Source: Actinomycetes bacterium (GTDB lineage Bacteria; Actinomycetota; Acidimicrobiia; Acidimicrobiales; Microtrichaceae). From it: a DNA stretch of 64,000 bases. The stretch spans positions 1 to 64,000 of the forward strand of contig JAKOVA010000245.1 in the NCBI GenBank assembly GCA_029782335.1. The letters run 5' to 3'. The translations under genes were made by a program, and so were the position numbers. Below the pieces are notes generated by a model that worked only from the letters and a program-made list of their open reading frames with translations, had not been told where the DNA came from and did no database searches. Below are positions 33,409 to 41,263 of the stretch, one piece after another (within the stretch, counting starts at the first letter, position 1; the number at the start of each line of letters is the position of its first letter).

Positions 33409-34151
33409 CGCCTCGCCCCGAGGTAGGCGTCGATCACGGCGGGATCACGCCGAACCGCCTCGGGAGTGCCGGAGGCCACTCGGCGACCAAGGTCCAGCAC
33501 ATCAACGCGGTCACACACCGACATGATCAGCGACATGTCGTGGTCGACCACCAGGACCGCGATCCCCGCTGCAGCGATCGAGCGAAGCAGGTCGGCCATC
33601 GCTGCCGTTTCCGTCCCGTCGAGACCTGCCGCCGGCTCGTCGACGAGCACCACGTGAGGCGATGAGACGACGGCGCGACCGAGCGCCAGGCGCTGCCGCT
33701 CGGCGGTACTCAGCGCTGCGGGACGCGCGGCTCGAAGGTCGCTGATGCCGAGCAACCGGAGCGTCTCTTCGACCGCGGTGGGCCGGGAGGACTTCGGCCA
33801 GAACACGTCGGTGATCGTCGAACGCCACGAGGGCGCTGGGGCAGCGACGAGGAGATGTTCCTCTGCGGTGAGATCGTCGAAGAGCTCGACCGCTTGAAAC
33901 GTGCGGCAGAGACCGGCTCGAACACGCTTGGCGGGCGACATGGTTGTGAGATCGCGGCCGTCGACCGCCACCGTGCCGCCCGACGGTGTCACAAACCCCG
34001 ACACCGCGTCGATGAAGGTCGACTTGCCAGCACCGTTGGGTCCGATCAGTCCGACGATCGACCCTCGCTCGACCGACAGATCCACCCCGTCGAGCGCGAC
34101 CAAGCCGCCGTGGCGCACCGTCAGGCCGCGCACCTCGAACAGCGCGCTCAC
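33405..34151 (-). CDS. livG: Branched-chain-type ABC importer ATPase LivG
   Basis: This encodes 248 residues from the GTG at 34151, which overlaps the permease stop (GTGA). Walker A is GPNGAGKST, the signature LSTAERQRLALGRAV (S-T-A-E-R in place of S-G-G-x-x), and Walker B VVLVDEPAAGLD. GLCRTFQAVELFDDLTAEEH is the LivG-type Q-loop. The altered signature is seen in some actinobacterial Liv systems. Confidence 0.92.
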   Translation of the reverse strand: MSALFEVRGLTVRHGGLVALDGVDLSVERGSIVGLIGPNGAGKSTFIDAVSGFVTPSGGTVAVDGRDLTTMSPAKRVRAGLCRTFQAVELFDDLTAEEHLLVAAPAPSWRSTITDVFWPKSSRPTAVEETLRLLGISDLRAARPAALSTAERQRLALGRAVVSSPHVVLVDEPAAGLDGTETAAMADLLRSIAAAGIAVLVVDHDMSLIMSVCDRVDVLDLGRRVASGTPEAVRRDPAVIDAYLGARR

Positions 34152-36154
34152 CGCGACGACTCCTGGGGAACACGGCGAGGCTGCGATTGCGGCGAGCGCG
34201 CCGCCGGGAGCCACGCGCGAACGGCGCCGCTGATCCCGCCGGGCACGAGGATCGCCGCGACGATCAACGCGATGCCGCTGAGCGCGAGGACCGGACCTTC
34301 ACCCGTCGTCGCGCCGGAGTCCCCGCCCAACGCCGAGAGCACACCTCCCTGGGTCAGGACGCCGGCGATCAGCGCGCCGGAGATCCCCGCCACACCACCG
34401 AGATAGGTCAAGGCGACGATCACGAGTGCCCCGATCGCCATGAACGAGTTCGGCGACAAGGTCGTGACGGCGAACGCGGTGAGTACTCCGGCGAGGCCGG
34501 CGAGCAGTGACGAGACGGCGAAGGCGCCCAGCTTCGCCCGAGCGACCTCGATGCCTGCTGCTGCGGCAGCCCGCTCGTTGGAGCGCACCGCAAGCCACCG
34601 AAGCCCGGTTCGGTTCCGGCGGAGGTTCGCGACACCTGCCGCTGCGAGGCCCAACCCGACCAGGCAGACCGCCCCGTAGCGGGGCCGGAAGTTGGCGGCG
34701 CCAACCGCCCCGACACTCAGGTCCCACCCGAAGATCTCTGGGCGGGGAGCGGAGCGACCCGCCGCGCCACCCGAAACCGCGTCGCTCGCGAGGACCAGCC
34801 CCTCGATCGCGACCGCCACGGCCAGGGTGACGACGGCGAGGCTCATTCCTCGCACTCGGGTCGCCGGCCACGACACCAAGGTGCCGACGAGCGTCGCGAG
34901 CGCCACTGCCGCGACCACCGCGACGAGAAAGGGGGCGCGCTGCTCCATCAGGCGGATGGCAGTGAAGCCAGCGATACCGGCGATCGCCTGCACCGCCAGC
35001 GAGATCTGACCGACATAGCCCGTCGCAACCACCACCGACAGGGAGCCGACCGCCGCGATCGTCGAGACGATGATGCCGTGGCGACCCGATGCTCCGGCGG
35101 TCCACAGCCCCCAGATCGCCAATGCACCGATCGCGACAACCCAACCGGTGACATGACGTGGTGTCGGCGACGGCGGGAGCCGCTGTGCCAGGACGCCGCG
35201 ACGGTCGGGCAGTACGTCGCTCCGGCGAACGAGGACGCCGATGATCACCACGACGGGGACCGCCTGTTGCAGACCGGTTGTCGGCAGCCATCCAGGCAAC
35301 CAGGTCGCGTCCGGCCGCACCGCCAGGTCGAGGATCAGCGACTGCGCCATGCCGATCCCCAAGCCGGCGACCGTGGTCAGCGCGAAGGAGCGCAGGCCGC
35401 CGAGGAGTGCCGCCGCCAATGCCGGGACGACGAGCAGGGGAGTGGTGCTCGGAGACAACCCGGAGATCGGTTCGATCAGGATCACGGCCGCGCCACCGAG
35501 CACCGTTGCCGCCGCCCACGACACCACGCCGAGGCGGTTCGGGGAGATTCCCAGCAGCAACGCGCCCTTCTCGTTCGCAGCGCCGGCCCGGATCGCCAGC
35601 CCGAGGGCGCTGAATCGGAAGAACACCGTGAGCACGACCGCGACGGCGACCGCGAGCAACGCGAGCGCGAGCCGGTTGACGGTGACCACGGTCCCGAGCA
35701 GGCGAACCGGGGCCGTCGGCAGCACCGGCCGGCGTCGCACGACGCCCGCGCCCGCGACCGGGAAGCGGACCCGCACCACCTCCTGAAGGTAGAGCAGGAG
35801 CCCGAGCGACGCGACGACCCGCGCGAGCGGCGCGCCAGTGCGGAGCAGCCGAAAGATCACGAGGTAGACCACGGCCCCGAGCGCTGCGGCCAACACGAGG
35901 GCGAAGACCAGCGCGGTGGCGAGTGTGGGCCGCGGCACGAGGTGGACTCGAGCGGGCAGGCCGAGCACCGGCAGCACCAGATCACCCGTCTCGCGGAAGT
36001 CGAAGTACGCGTATGCCACATACATCCCGAGCGCCGCGTGCGCGAAGTTGACGACGTTCGAGCTGCGATAGGTGAGGACCAGTCCGACCCCGAGGGACGC
36101 GATGACCGCGCCCCCGCCGAGTCCCGCGAGCAGGGCGCCGAGCGATGAGGACAT
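34148..36154 (-). CDS. Fused LivH-LivM permease of the branched-chain-type ABC importer
   Basis: This encodes 668 residues, about the sum of LivH and LivM. Residues 1-300 are LivH-like (GVGLVLTYRSSNVVNFAHAA, AGAANEKGALLLGISPNRLG). Residues about 330-660 are LivM-like (VATGYVGQISLAVQAIAG, then ATRVRGMSLAVVTLAVAVAI, NERAAAAAGIEVARAKLGAF). The ATG at 36154 lies 15 bp after the substrate-binding protein stop. Fusion fixes the two halves in 1:1 ratio. Confidence 0.93.
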   Translation of the reverse strand: MSSSLGALLAGLGGGAVIASLGVGLVLTYRSSNVVNFAHAALGMYVAYAYFDFRETGDLVLPVLGLPARVHLVPRPTLATALVFALVLAAALGAVVYLVIFRLLRTGAPLARVVASLGLLLYLQEVVRVRFPVAGAGVVRRRPVLPTAPVRLLGTVVTVNRLALALLAVAVAVVLTVFFRFSALGLAIRAGAANEKGALLLGISPNRLGVVSWAAATVLGGAAVILIEPISGLSPSTTPLLVVPALAAALLGGLRSFALTTVAGLGIGMAQSLILDLAVRPDATWLPGWLPTTGLQQAVPVVVIIGVLVRRSDVLPDRRGVLAQRLPPSPTPRHVTGWVVAIGALAIWGLWTAGASGRHGIIVSTIAAVGSLSVVVATGYVGQISLAVQAIAGIAGFTAIRLMEQRAPFLVAVVAAVALATLVGTLVSWPATRVRGMSLAVVTLAVAVAIEGLVLASDAVSGGAAGRSAPRPEIFGWDLSVGAVGAANFRPRYGAVCLVGLGLAAAGVANLRRNRTGLRWLAVRSNERAAAAAGIEVARAKLGAFAVSSLLAGLAGVLTAFAVTTLSPNSFMAIGALVIVALTYLGGVAGISGALIAGVLTQGGVLSALGGDSGATTGEGPVLALSGIALIVAAILVPGGISGAVRAWLPAARSPQSQPRRVPQESSR

Positions 36155-36169
36155 CGACGTGGGATGGGC

Positions 36170-37465
36170 TCAGCCGCGGGCGATCGACCCGACGTCGATC
36201 CAGTCGCCGATCTGAGCGAGTTGCCCGTTATGCATTCGAGCGAGGATCTGCTGGGGGGCACACATCGCTGGAAGCGCAGGGAACTGCTTGCGATCACACG
36301 TCGACGCGTGGCCGTCGAAGCTCGGGGCGCCGGCCTGGGAACGCAACGCGGTCGACACGCCGGACGCGGTCGGGTCGGCGCCGAGACCGACGAGGACGCG
36401 GTAGAGGTTCATGAACGAGCGGAACGTCACGGTTCCGGCGCCGATGGGGTTCAACCCGTCGCCGTAGCGGGCGACCACCGCGTTGTAGAGGTCGCGGTCG
36501 GGGTCATCAACCCCCTTCGGGATCGGCCCTTCGACGTTGAAGATCGCACCCTCGGTCGCCGCGTTGCCGACCTGCTCGGTGATCGACGGCGCAGCGCACG
36601 CCCCGGTGAAATACCGCGTGGCGCGAGTGCCGAGCGCCGCGAGTCCTTCGAGGCCGGCTCGGCACCCGGTGTCGGCCGCCAACACGATCACGGCATCGTG
36701 GTCGCTGCCGACCGCGGCCGACAATGCAGCGGTGAGGTCGGTGGTGAGCACCGGATAGGGGACCATCTGCACCGTCGCCCCAGCCCGTTTCAACACGGCC
36801 TCACCGACCTTGGCGGCGTCTGCGATCGAACCGAAGTCGCCGTAGACGATCGACACCGATGTGGCGTGCGCCTCGACGGCGTGGTGCGCGAACGCGACTG
36901 CAGCGCCCCACGTTCCGCCACTCCACTGGAACGAGTTGTCGGAACGGACCGACTGCATGCTGACCGGGATGCCTCCGACATAGGGCACTCCGTTTGCTGC
37001 GAGGACGTCGACCGCGTTGCCGAAGACGTCGATACCGCCGAGGACCGCGGGCACTCGCGCTTCAACGAACTTCTGTCCGCAGTCGGTTGAGCCCTCGGCC
37101 GAGAAGCCGGTGTTGCACACCTCGACGCGGATCGGCCGCCCAGCGAGGCCACCGAGTTGCTCGTTCACGAAGCTCACCGCGGCCTGCACTGCCTGGGACA
37201 ACTCTGGGTAGCTGCCAGCGGGAGTGTTCTCCTGGTTGATCATTCCGATCACGAGCGGGTCACCGGTTGCCGGCGTTGGGGACTCGACGATGAGCTCACC
37301 GAGCGACGAGCGGCGAGCGCACGCGACGAGGTCGTCGGCACGACACAGCTCCGATGTCGCGATGGTGCTGCGTTGCGTCGCCCCACCCCCGGGGTCGGCC
37401 TCGCTGCAGGACAATCCGAGCACCATGACTGCCACAACGGCGATGCAGGTTGTGAAGCGCCTCAC
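36170..37465 (-). CDS. Periplasmic-type substrate-binding lipoprotein of the Liv-type importer
   Basis: This encodes 431 residues from the GTG at 37465. The signal peptide ends in lipobox LGLSC (Cys20). The body is Leu/Ile/Val-binding-protein-like: PLVIGMINQENTPAGSYPEL, AVSFVNEQLGGLAGRPIRVE, VSIVYGDFG, and a second lobe with AAVGSDHDAVIVLAADTGC. The regulator, not the fold, hints at the substrate; members of this fold also bind aromatics, amides and urea. It is the first gene of the operon, with operator site 2 in its leader (52 bp upstream). Confidence 0.9.
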   Translation of the reverse strand: MRRFTTCIAVVAVMVLGLSCSEADPGGGATQRSTIATSELCRADDLVACARRSSLGELIVESPTPATGDPLVIGMINQENTPAGSYPELSQAVQAAVSFVNEQLGGLAGRPIRVEVCNTGFSAEGSTDCGQKFVEARVPAVLGGIDVFGNAVDVLAANGVPYVGGIPVSMQSVRSDNSFQWSGGTWGAAVAFAHHAVEAHATSVSIVYGDFGSIADAAKVGEAVLKRAGATVQMVPYPVLTTDLTAALSAAVGSDHDAVIVLAADTGCRAGLEGLAALGTRATRYFTGACAAPSITEQVGNAATEGAIFNVEGPIPKGVDDPDRDLYNAVVARYGDGLNPIGAGTVTFRSFMNLYRVLVGLGADPTASGVSTALRSQAGAPSFDGHASTCDRKQFPALPAMCAPQQILARMHNGQLAQIGDWIDVGSIARG

Positions 37466-37516
37466 GTCGCGGTTCCCCCGTGTTTTCCGGCCGACCTCCG
37501 ACCGGAGGCAGCTCAA

Positions 37517-37532
37517 GCTAACAGTGTTTAGC
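37517..37532 (-). promoter_or_regulatory. Operator site 2 of the proposed TetR regulon
   Basis: GCTAACAGTGTTTAGC (plus strand) abuts the tetR stop and lies 52 bp before the start of the importer operon. Aligned by its AGT centre it gives CTAAC-AGT-GTTTA, matching the AAC-RGY-GT core of sites 1, 3 and 4. Confidence 0.72.
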
Positions 37533-38138
37533 TCAGCTGGGTCGGGGAGTCGCGCCGTAACCGGCGAGCAGTCGATCAACGATCTCGTCGATGAGTCGCT
37601 CCTGATCAACTTCGGCGAGGCCCAACTGCACCACGGTCGCCACACCGTGTGCCGCCGCCCAGAAGGTGAGCGTGACGAGCAGGGCATCCTCGGCATGCAA
37701 GAGACCCGCCGAGACGGCCTCCTCGATGGTGGCCGCCGCCGTTGCGAACACCCGGGTCGCGCCCGGCAACTCGGCGTCACCCGGAACGTCGAGACCGAGT
37801 GGCCCGGGCGGGAAGAGGAACATCACCCGGAACAGTTCGGGCCGCCGTCGCGCGACGTCGACGTAGGCACGGGCCTGCGCACGGACTCGCTCGAGAGGAT
37901 CGCGCTCGGCGACGCGATCGAACGCGTCGCCCAGCAGGGAGAACTCGCCTTCGGCGACGCCGCGCAGCAGGTCGCGCTTGTCCTGGACGTGCGCATAGAG
38001 GGCCGCTGCGGTGACGCCGAGGCGAGCGGCGAGGCGTCGTAGCGACAGCGCTTCGAGGCCGGCGTCGGCAATGAGATCGCGTGCAGCGGCGATGATGGTC
38101 CCTCGATCGAGGGGGGCACGAGGGGCGCTCGGGGTCAT
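37533..38138 (-). CDS. TetR-family regulator, proposed controller of the carotenoid-oxygenase/importer block
   Basis: This encodes 201 residues from ATG 38138 (TTG 38147 is possible). The HTH is in LSLRRLAARLGVTAAALYAH following TIIAARDLIADAGLEAL; the C-terminal domain with RRRPELFRVMFLFPPGPLGL and WAAAHGVATVVQLGL resembles the WHG-type TetR ligand domain. It is divergent from carotenoid oxygenase 2, and upstream of the importer operon on the same strand. Candidate operators flank it on both sides (37517, 38157). Confidence 0.9.
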   Translation of the reverse strand: MTPSAPRAPLDRGTIIAAARDLIADAGLEALSLRRLAARLGVTAAALYAHVQDKRDLLRGVAEGEFSLLGDAFDRVAERDPLERVRAQARAYVDVARRRPELFRVMFLFPPGPLGLDVPGDAELPGATRVFATAAATIEEAVSAGLLHAEDALLVTLTFWAAAHGVATVVQLGLAEVDQERLIDEIVDRLLAGYGATPRPS

Positions 38139-38156
38139 CCGGGGCAACGTACTGAC

Positions 38157-38170
38157 TGAACAGCGTTAAC
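38157..38170 (+). promoter_or_regulatory. Operator site 3 of the proposed TetR regulon
   Basis: TGAACAGCGTTAAC lies in the 62-bp divergent gap between tetR (start 38138) and carotenoid oxygenase 2 (start 38201). It matches the family core TGAAC-AGC-GTTAA, so one site could control both directions. Confidence 0.72.
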
Positions 38171-38200
38171 TTCCCGCTCGAGTCTCGCTATGGTGCACGC

Positions 38201-39613
38201 GTGAGCAGCACCGAAACTCCGCCCGCATCGGCCTGGCCGTCGAACCCGTGGCTCGAGGGTCACTACGCGCCCGTCGCCGACGAACTCGACGCGCCAAACC
38301 TCGAAGTGCAGGGCTCGTTGCCCGACGGGTTGCGCGGCGCCTTCCTGCGCAACGGACCGAACCCGCAGTTCCCGCCACTGGGCCGCTACCACCTCTTCGA
38401 CGGCGACGGGATGATCCATTCGGTCGTCTTCGACGGCAGCGGCAGCGCCGCGTATGCCAACCGCTGGATACGAAACGACGGGCTCGACGCCGAACGTGCC
38501 GCTGGCCGCGCCCTCTTCGGGGGCCTCGCTGAGTTCCGCCTGCCGCCACCCGACGTGATGGCCGTCGCCGGCCCGATGAAGAACACCGCAAATACGCACG
38601 TGGTCGCCCACGCCGGACACATCCTGGCGTTGATGGAGGGGGCCGGCCCCATCGAGGTGGCGCCCGACCTCGACACCATCGGGCCCTTCGACTTCGGCGG
38701 CCGCCTCCGCGGTGCGATGACCGCGCACCCCAAAGCCGACCCGACGACCGGCGAGTTGGTCTTCTTCGGGTACTCGCCGGTGCCACCGTTCCTGCGGGTT
38801 CACACAGCGGATCGCAACGGAGACCTCACCTGGACGACAGAGGTGGAACTCCCGGGGCCGGTGATGATGCACGACTTCGCCGTGACGGCGACCCACGTGG
38901 TGATCTTCGACCTGCCAGCGGTCTTCGATCTTCAAGCGATGTTGGCTGGCGGTACGAGCATCTACTGGGAGCCCGATCGGGGGGCCCGGGTCGGGGTGTT
39001 GCGCCGGGGCGAACCCGGCACGTCGATCCGCTGGATCGACACCGACCCGTTCTGGGTGTTCCACTTCCTCAACGCGTACGACGAGCCCGACGGTTCGATC
39101 ACCGTGACCGGGTGCCGGGCACCGAGGCTGAACACCAGTTTCGGCGACGACGCCACCATCGACGGCCTTCAGCCGATGCTGTACCGCTGGCGCATCGACG
39201 CCGCTGCCGGGTCGCTCGGTGGCCAGCAACTCGACGACGCGCCGACCGACTTCCCCCGCATCAACGACGCACACAGCGGACTGCCGCACCGCTACGGCTA
39301 TTCGGGCCACACCCGCATGTGGTCGGGCGACGAGGCGATGTTCGACGGCGTCGTGAAGCACGACCTGGCGGCGGGAACCTCGCGGTTCCACCTCTACGGC
39401 GACTCCGCGGCGTGTGGCGAGACCGTCTTCGCCCCGGATCCCAATGGCACCGGAGAAGACGCAGGTTGGCTGCTGAACTTCGTGCACGATCTGGCGAGCG
39501 ACGAGAGTTCGGTGGTGGTGCTCGACGCACCCACCCTCGAGGAAGTGGCCCGAGTGGTGCTTCCCCGTCGGGTGCCCTTCGGCTTCCACGGCAGCTTCGT
39601 GGCGGCACGATGA
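38201..39613 (+). CDS. Carotenoid oxygenase (RPE65) family protein 2, canonical
   Basis: This encodes 470 residues with a GTG start. All four iron His are clear: H176 (TAHPKAD), H224 (MMHDFAVT), H288 (WVFHFLNAYDE) and H463 (FGFHGSFV), with the family Glu in NAYDE. The N-terminus has FLRNGPNPQF and RYHLFDGDGMIHSV, typical of apocarotenoid oxygenases, lignostilbene dioxygenases and isoeugenol monooxygenases. It is cytoplasmic. It overlaps the ligase gene by 4 bp (ATGA), so cleavage product and CoA activation may be consecutive steps. Confidence 0.95.
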   Translation: MSSTETPPASAWPSNPWLEGHYAPVADELDAPNLEVQGSLPDGLRGAFLRNGPNPQFPPLGRYHLFDGDGMIHSVVFDGSGSAAYANRWIRNDGLDAERAAGRALFGGLAEFRLPPPDVMAVAGPMKNTANTHVVAHAGHILALMEGAGPIEVAPDLDTIGPFDFGGRLRGAMTAHPKADPTTGELVFFGYSPVPPFLRVHTADRNGDLTWTTEVELPGPVMMHDFAVTATHVVIFDLPAVFDLQAMLAGGTSIYWEPDRGARVGVLRRGEPGTSIRWIDTDPFWVFHFLNAYDEPDGSITVTGCRAPRLNTSFGDDATIDGLQPMLYRWRIDAAAGSLGGQQLDDAPTDFPRINDAHSGLPHRYGYSGHTRMWSGDEAMFDGVVKHDLAAGTSRFHLYGDSAACGETVFAPDPNGTGEDAGWLLNFVHDLASDESSVVVLDAPTLEEVARVVLPRRVPFGFHGSFVAAR

Positions 39614-41214
39614 GCGTGCTGTTGGCGCCGCTGGTGGCGCTCTGCGGCGACGAGGCTGCGGTGATCGACGACTCCTCGGTGCTGTCGTGGCGGACCCTCG
39701 ACGAGCGGGTTGACGCCTTGTCGGCGGCCCTCGCGACACGCGGCGTCGAAGCGGATGACCGGATCGTCGCGTTGCTCGGCAACCAGCACGAGATGGTCGA
39801 GTTGTCCCTCGCGGCCCTCGGGGGCGGGTGGGTGCTCGTGCCGCTGAACTGGCACTGGGTCGCACGCGAGGTGGCCTACGTCATCGACGACGCCACCCCA
39901 TCGGCGATCATCGTCGACCAACGCTTCGAGGCCGTGGCATCTGAAGCGCTCGCCATCGCGGAGCACCCGCCGGCCCTCCGGGTGCTGGTCGGCGCGGAGC
40001 GCGGTGACAAGGGGAGCGGTGGCGAGGGGCGCGACGAGGGGTGGGTGCACTACGAGGAACTCCTCTCGGGGGCGCCGGAGACTGGCCCCGAGCCCCTCAA
40101 GGGCGGCCCGATGTTCTACACATCCGGAACCACCGGCTTCCCCAAGGGGGTGAAGTCGACCCTGAGCGCGGTCGGTGGCCCCGCGGAGCTGAGCCTGCTG
40201 ATCGCACACTCGATGGGCCCGACGATCGGTGTACCGCCGCTTGGGTCCGCGGAGGACCCTCGGCGGTGCCAGCTCATCTGCGGACCGATGTATCACTCGG
40301 CGCAGTGGGTGTTCGCCCACTTCGCGCTGCTGTGCGGAGCGACGATCATGCTGCAGCACCGCTTCGACGCCGGGGAGGTCCTCGAGCTGATCGAGCAGCA
40401 CGGCGTCACGAACCTGCATCTGGTTCCGACCCAGATGTCACGCCTCCTGGACCTGCCTGCCCAGCGTCGAGCGCGCTTCGACGCATCGACGCTCCGAACC
40501 GTCCTCCACGGCGCTGCCCCGTGCCCGCCGGCGCTGAAGCGGGCGCTGATCGAGTGGTGGGGGCCGATCGTCTCGGAGTACTACGGCGGCACCGAAGGCG
40601 GCTTCCTCGCCCTGATCGAATCGGCGGACTGGCTGGAGCGCCCCGGAAGCGTCGGACGGCCGTTGCCGGTTGTCGAGGTTCGCATCCTCGACGACGAGGG
40701 CAACGTGGTGGAAGCCGGACACACCGGAGAGATCTGGTTCCGGAACCTCCTGGGTTCCGACTTCGAGTACCACAACGCCCCTGGCAAGACCGACGCAGCA
40801 CACCGTGACGGGTTCGGAACGCTCGGCGACGTCGGCTACCTCGACGCGGATGGATTCCTCTACCTGGCCGACCGCAAGATCGACATGGTCGTCTCCGGTG
40901 GCGTCAATATCTATCCCGCTGAGGTCGAGGGCGCGCTCCACGAGCATCCGGCGATCTCCGATGTCGCGGTGTTCGGTGTCCCCCACGCCGAGATGGGCGA
41001 GGCGGTGCACGCGGCGGTGGTGCTGCGCGACGGGATCGAGTGGTCCGACTCGCTCGAGGCCGACCTCGACGCCTGGTGCCGCGAGCGGCTCGCTGGCTAC
41101 AAGCGACCCCGGGGCTACGAAGTCCACGAGGAGCTTCCCCGCAACGAGTCCGGGAAGCTGCTCAAGCGCGGGCTGCGCGACCCGTGGTGGGCTGGGACTG
41201 ATCGCAGGATCTGA
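39610..41214 (+). CDS. AMP-forming acyl/aryl-CoA synthetase
   Basis: This encodes 534 residues. The P-loop is MFYTSGTTGFPKGVKS, the substrate region has YYGGTEGGFLALI, and the hinge and C-terminal motifs are LADRKIDMVVSGGVNIYPAE and RNESGKLLKRGLRDP with the catalytic Lys. It is of the fatty/phenylpropanoid acyl-CoA synthetase type (feruloyl- or long-chain acyl-CoA ligases). Translational coupling to carotenoid oxygenase 2 suggests it activates an acid made from the cleavage product. Substrate not determined. Confidence 0.93.
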   Translation: MSVLLAPLVALCGDEAAVIDDSSVLSWRTLDERVDALSAALATRGVEADDRIVALLGNQHEMVELSLAALGGGWVLVPLNWHWVAREVAYVIDDATPSAIIVDQRFEAVASEALAIAEHPPALRVLVGAERGDKGSGGEGRDEGWVHYEELLSGAPETGPEPLKGGPMFYTSGTTGFPKGVKSTLSAVGGPAELSLLIAHSMGPTIGVPPLGSAEDPRRCQLICGPMYHSAQWVFAHFALLCGATIMLQHRFDAGEVLELIEQHGVTNLHLVPTQMSRLLDLPAQRRARFDASTLRTVLHGAAPCPPALKRALIEWWGPIVSEYYGGTEGGFLALIESADWLERPGSVGRPLPVVEVRILDDEGNVVEAGHTGEIWFRNLLGSDFEYHNAPGKTDAAHRDGFGTLGDVGYLDADGFLYLADRKIDMVVSGGVNIYPAEVEGALHEHPAISDVAVFGVPHAEMGEAVHAAVVLRDGIEWSDSLEADLDAWCRERLAGYKRPRGYEVHEELPRNESGKLLKRGLRDPWWAGTDRRI

Positions 41215-41263
41215 GCGGCGGCGCCGACGAAGTGGGGCACCCCTCGGAGAGCGGGTCGGGGGA

